This document shows, in pieces, positions 1 through 6,826 of a stretch of DNA of 20,439 nucleotides. The notes beneath the pieces were generated by a model. It did no database searches. It had not been told where the DNA came from and was given only the letters and a program-made list of their open reading frames with translations. Every line of letters begins with the position of its first letter. The stretch's first letter is position 1. Position numbers and translations under genes: made by a program. Source of the stretch: a virus. The DNA lies in the IMG/VR virus record IMGVR_UViG_3300010300_000161, positions 1-20,439 of that record, one strand, 5' to 3'.

Positions 1-58
1 CTCTTCTTTTTTTCGCGTCTACTTGAAACCTAAAGGGAAACGCCCGTAAATTGGGCGC
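1..58. other. Short leader before the terminase genes
   Basis: I see no gene here. There is a T-rich run at 7-13. A promoter-like pair follows: TTG at 23-25 and TAAATTG at 47-53, separated by 21 nt. The TAAATTG lies in the loop of a short inverted repeat, CGCCC at 41-45 with GGGCG at 53-57. The start codon of the first gene is only 5 nt after the box. Confidence 0.5.
23..53 (+). promoter_or_regulatory. Promoter-like element before the small terminase
   Basis: TTG, 21 nt, then TAAATTG. This resembles the Bacteroidota sigma factor pattern (TTG near -33, TAnnTTTG near -7). The ATG follows 5 nt later, so a transcript starting at the normal distance would have almost no leader. The box sequence recurs before other genes in this window. 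Confidence 0.45.
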
Positions 59-382
59 ATGAACGACGCACAATTCCAACGATATACCGAGCGCGTAGCG
101 GAATACAGCACGCGCAGCGATCTAACCAGCGGCGTAAAGTCGCTAATTCAAACGCTGGCTTGCGTGGAAGTGGAAGAAGAAATGCTGCAAGCGTACTGCA
201 ACGAAAACGGCACGTGCTACATGGTGACGGGCAAAAGCGGCGACGTGTACAGCAGGGCGCGCCCCGAATGGCAGCAACTCAAAGAGGCGCGAATGCGTAA
301 ACAAGCTATGATCGCGACCCTTGAAAGGTTGGTAGGGACGACGACGGAAACCGAAGAAAGCGTTGACGGATATTTCTCATGA
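59..382 (+). CDS. Terminase small subunit (P27-like, probable)
   Basis: A 107-residue protein directly before the large terminase, the usual place for the small packaging subunit that recognises phage DNA and passes it to the motor. Its C-terminal half (YMVTGKSGDVYSRARPEW, then a helical KEARMRKQAMIATLERL segment) resembles the P27 family: a small 'xxTxxGxxxxxP' turn followed by a helix ending near 'L'. It is shorter than typical P27 proteins of about 150 residues and I see no clear N-terminal helix-turn-helix. The ATG at 59 is preceded by a TAAATTG box. Its end overlaps the start of the large subunit by 20 nt, which suggests coupled translation. Position supports the call more than sequence does. 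Confidence 0.65.
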   Translation: MNDAQFQRYTERVAEYSTRSDLTSGVKSLIQTLACVEVEEEMLQAYCNENGTCYMVTGKSGDVYSRARPEWQQLKEARMRKQAMIATLERLVGTTTETEESVDGYFS

Positions 383-1925
383 ATACTACTTCGACGAAGA
401 GAGCGCAAACCGCGCGGTTGACTTCATCGAAAAGTTCTGCACCCACGTCAAAGGCGAGTTGGGCGGGCAGCCGTTCCTGCTGGAGGACTGGCAAAAAAAC
501 GATATTATTCGGCCTTTGTTCGGTTGGAAGAAAGCCGACGGCCGTAGGAAATACCGCACATGCTACGTTGAAATCCCAAGGAAGAACGGCAAGTCGAATC
601 TAAGTGCAGCGATTGCGCTGTACATGCTTTTCGCCGATAACGAACCCGGCGCGGAAGTGATAAGCGCAGCGGGCGACCGCAACCAAGCGAATATCGTTTT
701 CAGCATCGCGCAGGAAATGATTCACAACAACAAGCATTTGAGCCAGCGCGCCAAGGTGTTGCGTTCGCAAATCGAATACAAATCCAGCTTTTACAAGTCC
801 ATAAGCGCAGAAGCCAGCACAAAACACGGCTTCAATTGCCACGCCGTTATATTTGACGAATTGCACACGCAGCCCAACCGCGACCTTTGGGACGTTCTCG
901 TTACGAGTACGGGCGCGCGTACGCAGCCTTTGATTATCGCACTAACCACAGCAGGCCATGACCGTAATTCGATTTGTTTTGAAGTTCATGAGTACGCTCG
1001 GCAAGTACAGGAGGGCAGCATACGCGACGAAACTTTTTTACCGGTACTTTATGCCGCTGATGAAAGCGACGATTGGACAGCTGAGGCAACATGGCGAAAA
1101 GCCAATCCGGGATATGGCACGATCTGCACGAAAGCGTACTTTGAACAAGAAAGCAAGAAAGCGCAGAACGTCCCGTCGTACCTGAACACGTTTCTACGGC
1201 TTAACCTCAATATTTGGACGAGCGCAGAAACGGCATGGATTCCCGACGACGTTTTCATGCGCGGCGCAGACCCTATACCGTGGGAGAAGCTGCCCAGCTT
1301 GCCGGCCTTTGGCGGCCTCGACCTTGCAAGTACGCAGGATTTGACCGCCTTTGCTTTGCTATTCAGGGACGACGAATGCGATTGCTTTTACTTGATCGTT
1401 CACCAGTTCGTAAATCAGGACAAAGCCGATTCGAAGAAACTAAGCGCGGGCATTGATTACCACCGGTTCGCCAAGGGCGGGCATATAACGATAACGCCCG
1501 GCAACGTAACCGACTTTCGTTACGTCAAAGAACACATAGTCGAGGCTTGCAGCAAATACGACGTGCGGTCAATCGGCTACGACCCGAGGTTCTCCACCTA
1601 CATCGTTAGCGAGCTGATACAAGACGATATTGAAATGCACCCAATGGCGCAGAACATTACGACGATGAACGGCCCGACGAAGGAATTTGAAATGCAAATG
1701 ATGAAAGGCAACATAGTCCACGGCGGCAATGAGGTGCTGCGCTGGCAGATGGGTTGCGCCGTGGTTTACACCGACGTAAACGAAAACAAGCGAGTCACGA
1801 AGGAGAAGCACGAAAGCAAAAAAGTCGACGGCGTTATAGCTTCAATTATCGCCATGAACGAATACGGCCACCACAAAACGAGCGGCGCGAACGACACGAT
1901 ATTCGACATAATTTCCCTTTCGTAA
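363..1925 (+). CDS. terL: Terminase large subunit (Terminase_1 family)
   Basis: The ATPase and nuclease that pumps DNA into the prohead and cuts concatemers. This 520-residue product has the family's Walker A-like motif IPRKNGKS (residues 71-78), preceded by the adenine-binding type segment around FLLEDWQ, and Walker B AVIFDELH (161-168, with D165/E166). The C-terminal RNase H-like nuclease shows GGLDLASTQDLTAF, SIGYDPRF and KVDGVIASIIAM, which carry the expected acidic residues. The start is a TTG at 363: there is an upstream stop at 333-335, no ATG in the open stretch, and the N-terminal sequence EESANRAVDFIEKFC already matches where family members begin. It overlaps the small subunit by 20 nt. 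The stop codon TAA at 1923 is also the first part of the next TAAATTG box. Confidence 0.95.
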   Translation: MTDISHEYYFDEESANRAVDFIEKFCTHVKGELGGQPFLLEDWQKNDIIRPLFGWKKADGRRKYRTCYVEIPRKNGKSNLSAAIALYMLFADNEPGAEVISAAGDRNQANIVFSIAQEMIHNNKHLSQRAKVLRSQIEYKSSFYKSISAEASTKHGFNCHAVIFDELHTQPNRDLWDVLVTSTGARTQPLIIALTTAGHDRNSICFEVHEYARQVQEGSIRDETFLPVLYAADESDDWTAEATWRKANPGYGTICTKAYFEQESKKAQNVPSYLNTFLRLNLNIWTSAETAWIPDDVFMRGADPIPWEKLPSLPAFGGLDLASTQDLTAFALLFRDDECDCFYLIVHQFVNQDKADSKKLSAGIDYHRFAKGGHITITPGNVTDFRYVKEHIVEACSKYDVRSIGYDPRFSTYIVSELIQDDIEMHPMAQNITTMNGPTKEFEMQMMKGNIVHGGNEVLRWQMGCAVVYTDVNENKRVTKEKHESKKVDGVIASIIAMNEYGHHKTSGANDTIFDIISLS

Positions 1926-1929
1926 ATTG
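1923..1929 (+). promoter_or_regulatory. TAAATTG box before the portal gene
   Basis: A TAAATTG box that includes the terminase stop codon, 8 nt before the portal ATG. No TTG lies at the expected distance (a TTC is at 1902-1904, 18 nt upstream), so promoter activity is less certain here. A role in translation initiation is also possible. Confidence 0.3.
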
Positions 1930-1937
1930 CGAACCAT

Positions 1938-3134
1938 ATGGCAACACTTCGCGACAGATTCAACGCGCTTTTTCGTTACCGCGTAGGCAAATACGACAGC
2001 CAAGCAATTCCAAATGAACTGGGGATTTACGGCCACACGATTAGCGGCGCGAACGTAAACGAAGCGACGGCCCTTACGATAAGCACGGTTTACGCTTGCA
2101 CGTACAAAATCGCAAGTACGCTTGCCAGCTTGAACTTAGATATTTACGAGCGCAACGGCCGAAACATTGACGTTGCCAACGTGCATCCAGCGTTCGACGT
2201 TATCAAATACAAGCCGAACGAATACCAAACGGCGTTTGAATTTTGGGAAACCATTATTAGCCACGCCGTGTTAAACGGCTGCGGTTACGCGCTGATTGAA
2301 CGCGACGCACGCGGCTACGCAACGCAGCTTATTTGCTTGGACTATTACGACGTCGACCGCAAGTTCGTCAACGGCCAGCCCGTGTTTAGCGTTAAAAACG
2401 TCGGCATGGTGCAGCCCGAAAACATGCTCGAAATCTGCAACCTTCAACGCAAAAGCCCGATCCGTTTGCACCGTGAAAACCTCGGATTAGCGAAAAGCGC
2501 GGAAGAGTTCGGCGCGGAATACTTCGGTAGCGGCGGGCAAATGACCGGCATACTATCCAGCGACCAGCCTTTGAAAAAGGAACAAATGGATATTATCCAA
2601 CAAAGCTGGAACAAGGCGCAGAACCAAGCCGGCACGAAGCTTTTGCCGTTCGGGTTCAAGTATTCGCGTATTTCCATTAGCCCCGACGAAGCGCAATTCA
2701 TCGAAACGCGCAAGTTTCAGGCCGAAGAGATTTGCCGCATTTTCAGCGTGCCGCCAGCCTTGGTGCAACTAGAATCGCAAACGACGTACAACAACGTCGA
2801 GCAACAAAATTTGCAGTTTGCACGCCATACGGTTACGCCATGGGCCAAGCGCATCGAACAAGAAATTGACCGAAAGTTATTGCAGGCACGCGAGCGGCCG
2901 GAGCTGTACAGCAAGTTCAATTTGAACGATCTGTACCGGGGCGACATGCAAAGCCGTGCGGCGTTCTATACTCAGATGCTCCAAAACGGCGTGTTGAACA
3001 TTAACGAAGTGCGGCAAAAAGAGGATATGAACCCGACCGAGGGCGGCGATACGCACGTAGTTCAGGTTAACCAAATTGCCCTTGACAGGCTCGGCGCGTA
3101 CTCGGATAAACTCAGCACGGATGGCGTTCAATGA
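1938..3134 (+). CDS. HK97-family portal protein
   Basis: A 398-residue protein in the canonical place after the large terminase. Portal proteins form the dodecameric ring at the head vertex through which DNA passes and to which the neck attaches. Recognisable family features are the N-terminal LRDRFNALF start, the AL.ISTVYACTYKIASTLASLNL helix region (about residues 45-69), the HPAFDVIKYKPNEYQTAFEFWE segment, and the middle portion with FETR/EICRIFSVPPALV (about 255-275), which is highly characteristic of HK97 portals. The C-terminus carries GVLNINEVRQKEDMNPTEGGD, the usual ending. Length is typical. The next frame starts at 3121 inside this gene, an overlap of 14 nt. Confidence 0.95.
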   Translation: MATLRDRFNALFRYRVGKYDSQAIPNELGIYGHTISGANVNEATALTISTVYACTYKIASTLASLNLDIYERNGRNIDVANVHPAFDVIKYKPNEYQTAFEFWETIISHAVLNGCGYALIERDARGYATQLICLDYYDVDRKFVNGQPVFSVKNVGMVQPENMLEICNLQRKSPIRLHRENLGLAKSAEEFGAEYFGSGGQMTGILSSDQPLKKEQMDIIQQSWNKAQNQAGTKLLPFGFKYSRISISPDEAQFIETRKFQAEEICRIFSVPPALVQLESQTTYNNVEQQNLQFARHTVTPWAKRIEQEIDRKLLQARERPELYSKFNLNDLYRGDMQSRAAFYTQMLQNGVLNINEVRQKEDMNPTEGGDTHVVQVNQIALDRLGAYSDKLSTDGVQ

Positions 3135-5340
3135 TTACCCCGAAAGCGCGGTAAATAACGCCAAACGCGCCCTAAAATGGGCCGATGAAAACGGCTGGGG
3201 CAGTTGCGGAACGCCGGTAGGTAAGCAGCGAGCCAACCAAATCGCCAGCCGGGAAAAGCTATCTTTGGACACAGTAAAGCGCGTTTACAGCTTTTTGAGC
3301 CGTCACGCACAAAACGCGGACGTACCTTACGACGAAGGGTGCGGCGGTTTAATGTATGACGCATGGGGCGGTAAATCTATGCTGCCTTGGGCGCGCAAAA
3401 CAATTAATAAAATGGAAGAAAAGAACAACAACCACGAAGCCGAATTGCGGGCGCAGTATGGCGACGACGTGGAATTAAGAACCGCCGAAGTGCGGGCCGC
3501 CGGCGACGATTCGTTAATCGTGGAAGGCTACGCCAGCAACTTCGAAGTAGAGTACGATCTAGGGTATTTCAAAGAATCCGTAGCGCGCGGCGCGTTCGAC
3601 GACGTGTTAGGCGACGACGTGCGGTTCTTGCTGAACCATACCGGCGCGCCCTTGGCACGAACTACCAACGGTACTTTGGAATTGACAGTCGACGAAACCG
3701 GTTTACGATACCGTGCGGCACTGGCCGACACGCAGGACGGGCGCGACCTTTACAAGCTGATCAAGCGAGGCGATATTACCCAAAGTTCGTTTGCGTTTAC
3801 GATTGACGCGGACGAATGGAGCGAAGACCGTAGCACGCGGACAATTACCAAAATCGGCCGTTTGTTGGATACGTCAGCGGTGACGTACCCAGCAAGCCCC
3901 AGTACGACAGTAGCAGCGCGAAATATGGCAGCGGCGGCGCAGGAAGCGGAGGAACTGAATGACGAACAGGAAGCAGCAGAACCGGCAACGGAAGAACGCG
4001 CAGAACCTGAAACCATAAAAACCGAAGCGCGTAACTTTACGCCAACAACTAAGAACAATTTTTCAAATATGACTCTTAACGATTTAAAGGGCCAGCGATC
4101 CGCATACTACGAAGAGTTCGTAGGTATCGGACAGAAGGCCGACAGCGAAGGCCGTTCATTGACTGAGGCCGAACAAGAACGATGCGACAAGCTCGACAAC
4201 ATGGTAGCCGACTTGGACGTAAAAATTAAGCACAAGCAGCGCGAACAGGAAATGGTTGCACGCATGGCGCAAAGCGGCACGGCATCGAATGCTGAGCAGC
4301 GCGAAGTTGAGCGCGTACACGGCGCATTCTCTTTGTCGCGTGCAGTTGCACAAGTAGCCAACGGCCGCAACTTGGAAGGCGCGGAAGCTGAATGGGCGCA
4401 GGAAGCCGCAAAGGAAGCGCGTTCGCAGGGGTTGCAGCTCGCAGGACAAATTGCAATTCCTTCAATGGCTTTGCGTGCTTTGGGCGACGCTGACGAACAC
4501 AGCGCGACCACAGGTTCGGGCGCAGGCTTTGTACCTGAAGTTGTACCGGCAGCAATCGAGGCGCTGCGCGCACCTACCGTTGTTGAAGGTTTGGGCGCTA
4601 CGGTAATTCGTAACGCAGTCGGAAATTTGCAGTTTCCACGCGTAAGCACGAAGGCGACAGGAACGGGCGAAGGCGAAGCCGATGCAAACGCCGATTCCGG
4701 TTTGTTGCTCGACGAAGTGTCAATGACACCGGAGCGCGTCAGCGCGAAGACGACGTACACCAAGCAATTGATTTTGCAAGGTGGTGCGGCAGTCGATTCG
4801 TTGATTGCAAACGACCTCACAGCAGCAATGAATGCATTCATTGACGACCGCGCGTTCGATGTCATTCTCGCCGATTCTGATGTTGCAGACAAGTCGAATG
4901 CAACAGCAGGCGAAGCTATCGTAGGCGATGCAGAAATTGCAGCTATGGCCGTACAGATGGAAAGCAGCGTATTGGCAGCGGGCGGCAACTTGGCCGGCGC
5001 AACGTACGTTATGTCGCCACTTGCATACGAGTTGACCAAGCACGCAGTTGGCGTTACAGGCGTTAAAGCTTTGTTCGAAAACGGCGAGTTCAACGGATTC
5101 CCAGCAATTGCAACACCTTACTTGGTGAACGCATCTGCAACTTTGGGGCAGGTTGTATTCGGTAACTTCGCGCAGGGCCTTATCTTGGCTTACTTCGGTG
5201 GTCTCGACTTGTTGGTTGATCCATACAGCGCAGCAGGCAACGCGCAAGTCACCTTGCACGCCAACCGTTTCTTCGACGTTGCAGTACGTCAGCCGGGCGC
5301 GCTCGCTATGGCGAAGGACGTTGCAGCAGCAGACGAGTAA
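3121..5340 (+). CDS. Prohead protease - scaffold - major capsid fusion protein
   Basis: One uninterrupted 739-residue frame joins three functions. Residues about 1-98 form a conserved head-associated domain (YPESAVNNAKRALKW, SCGTPVGKQRANQIA, EGCGGLMYDAWGG) that I recognise from phage head proteins but cannot name. Residues about 120-280 are an S78 (HK97 gp4-like) prohead protease with its catalytic His in FLLNHTG (H173) and Ser in QSSFAF (S223). An acidic Ala/Glu-rich linker follows. From residue 317 there is a charged coiled coil like the HK97 delta scaffold, then the HK97-fold capsid. The ATG at 3121 is preferred to the ATG at 3076, which lies deeper in the portal gene. HK97 itself encodes protease and capsid separately. 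An internal ATG at 4069 may give the capsid on its own, and a strong terminator follows the gene. Confidence 0.9.
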   Translation: MAFNDYPESAVNNAKRALKWADENGWGSCGTPVGKQRANQIASREKLSLDTVKRVYSFLSRHAQNADVPYDEGCGGLMYDAWGGKSMLPWARKTINKMEEKNNNHEAELRAQYGDDVELRTAEVRAAGDDSLIVEGYASNFEVEYDLGYFKESVARGAFDDVLGDDVRFLLNHTGAPLARTTNGTLELTVDETGLRYRAALADTQDGRDLYKLIKRGDITQSSFAFTIDADEWSEDRSTRTITKIGRLLDTSAVTYPASPSTTVAARNMAAAAQEAEELNDEQEAAEPATEERAEPETIKTEARNFTPTTKNNFSNMTLNDLKGQRSAYYEEFVGIGQKADSEGRSLTEAEQERCDKLDNMVADLDVKIKHKQREQEMVARMAQSGTASNAEQREVERVHGAFSLSRAVAQVANGRNLEGAEAEWAQEAAKEARSQGLQLAGQIAIPSMALRALGDADEHSATTGSGAGFVPEVVPAAIEALRAPTVVEGLGATVIRNAVGNLQFPRVSTKATGTGEGEADANADSGLLLDEVSMTPERVSAKTTYTKQLILQGGAAVDSLIANDLTAAMNAFIDDRAFDVILADSDVADKSNATAGEAIVGDAEIAAMAVQMESSVLAAGGNLAGATYVMSPLAYELTKHAVGVTGVKALFENGEFNGFPAIATPYLVNASATLGQVVFGNFAQGLILAYFGGLDLLVDPYSAAGNAQVTLHANRFFDVAVRQPGALAMAKDVAAADE
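4069..5340 (+). CDS. Major capsid protein from a probable internal start
   Basis: The ATG at 4069 lies in frame inside the fusion gene. It sits exactly where a separate capsid gene would begin: MTLNDLKGQRSAYYEEF is a standard start for an HK97-type coat protein with an N-terminal delta coiled coil. The 20 nt before it are A+T-rich (AACAATTTTTCAAAT), the favoured initiation context in Bacteroidota, in a region that is otherwise rich in G and C. Codon choice changes near here: Ala moves from mostly GCG/GCC towards GCA and Leu towards TTG, as in a strongly expressed gene. The product would be 423 residues, close to HK97 gp5 plus a few extra. Capsids need hundreds of copies per head and the protease far fewer, so a second start makes sense. 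This is inference from sequence context. Confidence 0.55.
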   Translation: MTLNDLKGQRSAYYEEFVGIGQKADSEGRSLTEAEQERCDKLDNMVADLDVKIKHKQREQEMVARMAQSGTASNAEQREVERVHGAFSLSRAVAQVANGRNLEGAEAEWAQEAAKEARSQGLQLAGQIAIPSMALRALGDADEHSATTGSGAGFVPEVVPAAIEALRAPTVVEGLGATVIRNAVGNLQFPRVSTKATGTGEGEADANADSGLLLDEVSMTPERVSAKTTYTKQLILQGGAAVDSLIANDLTAAMNAFIDDRAFDVILADSDVADKSNATAGEAIVGDAEIAAMAVQMESSVLAAGGNLAGATYVMSPLAYELTKHAVGVTGVKALFENGEFNGFPAIATPYLVNASATLGQVVFGNFAQGLILAYFGGLDLLVDPYSAAGNAQVTLHANRFFDVAVRQPGALAMAKDVAAADE

Positions 5341-5362
5341 TATTGAGTGAATTCTAAGAAAG

Positions 5363-5389
5363 GGGCGGCTTCGGTCGCCCTTTTTTTTT
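5363..5389 (+). terminator. Intrinsic terminator after the capsid gene
   Basis: A 7-bp stem (GGGCGGC at 5363-5369 with GTCGCCC at 5374-5380, one G-U pair) closes the very stable TTCG tetraloop and is followed by nine T residues at 5381-5389. This is a textbook rho-independent terminator placed 23 nt after the capsid stop. It probably separates highly expressed head transcripts from the neck and tail genes. Confidence 0.9.
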
Positions 5390-5394
5390 GTCCG

Positions 5395-5402
5395 TATTTT
5401 AG
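5395..5402 (+). promoter_or_regulatory. Promoter-like box before the connector gene
   Basis: TATTTTAG lies 4 nt before the ATG at 5407 and directly after the terminator. It fits TAnnTTTG at all but one position, and its distance from the start codon matches the other boxes in this window. A terminator followed at once by a start implies either a new promoter here or partial read-through. I see no good upstream TTG. Confidence 0.35.
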
Positions 5403-5406
5403 CGAC

Positions 5407-5970
5407 ATGATGACCGTTGAAATAACAGGTACGCCGACGCTCGACAGCGTGATAACGGTTGCCGACCTTAAGGCGCATTTGCGCGTCGATCACAGCGACG
5501 AAGACACGCTAATAACGAGCCTTCGCGCGGCCGCCATTTCGTGGATTGAGGACTATTGCAATACGCGGCTGGGCGACGTTACTGCCGTGGGCTACCTCGA
5601 CTTTTTTTACAACGCGCGTTTTCCCGTCGGGCCGGTGAATTCTATTTCTTCAGTTACGTACACCGACGCGAATGGCGACACGCAGACGCTGGCCGCAGCG
5701 AAGTATTGGTACGACATTAAAACGAAGTCGGCGCGCATCACCTTCGACAACGTGCCACAGCTTTACGACGACACTTTCCACGCGGTGCAAATCAACATGA
5801 ACGTAGGATACGCCGAAGCCGACGTACCCGAACCGGTTTTGCACGCCATCCGTTTACTTGTTGGGCATCTGTACGAGAACCGCCAGCAGGTAACGCGCAC
5901 CAAGCTAAACGAGTTGCCGTTAGGTATTCATTCCCTTATTTCACCTTACCGCAATATTTTGGCTGTATGA
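5407..5970 (+). CDS. Head-tail connector, gp6-like
   Basis: A 187-residue protein of the phage gp6 connector family, which forms a ring under the portal. The diagnostic N-terminal helical part is VADLKAHLRVDHSDEDTLI followed by a second helix AAISWIEDYCNTRL. The C-terminal helix VLHAIRLLVGHLYENRQQ and the final PLGIHSLISPYR motif are also typical. I use the ATG at 5407 because anything further upstream would run through the terminator hairpin, and a promoter-like box precedes this ATG. A second ATG follows immediately (5410). The stop overlaps the next start in ATGA. Confidence 0.9.
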   Translation: MMTVEITGTPTLDSVITVADLKAHLRVDHSDEDTLITSLRAAAISWIEDYCNTRLGDVTAVGYLDFFYNARFPVGPVNSISSVTYTDANGDTQTLAAAKYWYDIKTKSARITFDNVPQLYDDTFHAVQINMNVGYAEADVPEPVLHAIRLLVGHLYENRQQVTRTKLNELPLGIHSLISPYRNILAV

Positions 5971-6299
5971 GGTTCGGCACAATGGACAGGCGAATAACGT
6001 TGCAACGCGCTACGTTGGCGGCGAATGCGTACGGCGAACGCGCGGAAACGTGGGGCACGCTAGCGACGGTATGGGCGGAAATCCAGTACAAGGAAGGCAG
6101 CGGCCGCGAAGCTGTACAAAGCGACCAACTTTACAGTCGGCAACCCGTGCATTTTATTATCCGTTATTCGTCCGACGTTAGCGGCGTACGCCCCAGCGAC
6201 CGCGTAAGCTACAACGGCGATATTTACGAAATTGAAGGCGTGCAGGAAATCGGACGCGGCGAAGGCTTAAGAATTGTAACCAGCTTGCGAGGTGAGTAA
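5967..6299 (+). CDS. Head-tail adaptor (phage_H_T_join type)
   Basis: A 110-residue protein with the family's small beta-barrel signature. It starts with DRRITLQRATLAANAYGERAETW, continues with WAEIQYKEGSGREAVQSDQ, and ends with DRVSYNGDIYEIEGVQEIGRGEGLRI. These correspond to the HK97 gp7 / SPP1 gp16 stopper-type proteins that close the connector after packaging. It overlaps the previous gene by 4 nt (ATGA), and its stop shares a base with the next start (TAATG). Neck genes in this order are standard for siphoviruses. Confidence 0.9.
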   Translation: MRFGTMDRRITLQRATLAANAYGERAETWGTLATVWAEIQYKEGSGREAVQSDQLYSRQPVHFIIRYSSDVSGVRPSDRVSYNGDIYEIEGVQEIGRGEGLRIVTSLRGE

Positions 6300-6826
6300 T
6301 GGACGACATGCAACGACAATTGCGAAAAATCGAAAAGCGTTTAGATCGCGCTGCACGGTTTGGAAGCATCCAGCACAAAGAATTGAAAAAGGTAAACCGT
6401 AAGGCGGCAAAAGTTTACGTTCCTATTCAGCGCAAAGAGATTACGAACTACCCCGACGACATCATAATAAAGCGTAAAGGCAGCAAGCCCGTAATAGTTC
6501 GCAGCGGCCAATTAAAAGCGTCTATTGGCGTTTGGTTCAGCAAGGGTAGCAATACCGCCATAGCAGGGCCGCGAGTCAATCCGGGCGGCGGTAAACGCTT
6601 TAAACGCAAAGTTCGCGAAAGCGCCGACGGTTGGTTCGCTCACATCGTAGAAATGGGCGCACGGCCTTCGCAGATGGAAAAAGGAATGATTCCCGGCCGA
6701 CGCGGGGCACGCTTAAAGACCAAAAACACAGGCGCGTTCAAGCGCGGTTTGACCTTAGCACAACCAGCGGTAAAAAAGGCGCAGGTAAGTTTGTACCGAA
6801 GCGAGTTTAAACGATACATGAAATGA
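6299..6826 (+). CDS. HK97 gp10-like neck/tail completion protein
   Basis: A 175-residue basic protein in the position of the HK97 gp10-like family, between the adaptor and the tail terminator. Supporting features are an N-terminal helix (MDDMQRQLRKIEKRLDRAA), the central RSGQLKASIGVWFSKGSNTAIAG strand region, and the WFAHIVEMGARPSQMEKG segment, which matches the family's 'YAxxvExGT' type core. The C-terminus is a helix (GAFKRGLTLAQPAVKKAQVSL). It probably acts at the head-tail interface or in tail completion. It overlaps the next gene by 4 nt (ATGA). Confidence 0.8.
   Translation: MDDMQRQLRKIEKRLDRAARFGSIQHKELKKVNRKAAKVYVPIQRKEITNYPDDIIIKRKGSKPVIVRSGQLKASIGVWFSKGSNTAIAGPRVNPGGGKRFKRKVRESADGWFAHIVEMGARPSQMEKGMIPGRRGARLKTKNTGAFKRGLTLAQPAVKKAQVSLYRSEFKRYMK

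Noticed and set aside
4107-5093. A long open frame on the minus strand (328 codons) opposite the capsid region
   Set aside because: It lies wholly antisense to the capsid part of the fusion gene. Its translation is dominated by Ser, Ala, Thr and Pro with no motif. It arises from the regular codon bias of the capsid sequence.
4720-5493. Minus-strand frame of 257 codons
   Set aside because: It runs antisense through the capsid gene, the terminator hairpin and the start of the connector gene, is rich in Cys and Arg, and has no domain features.
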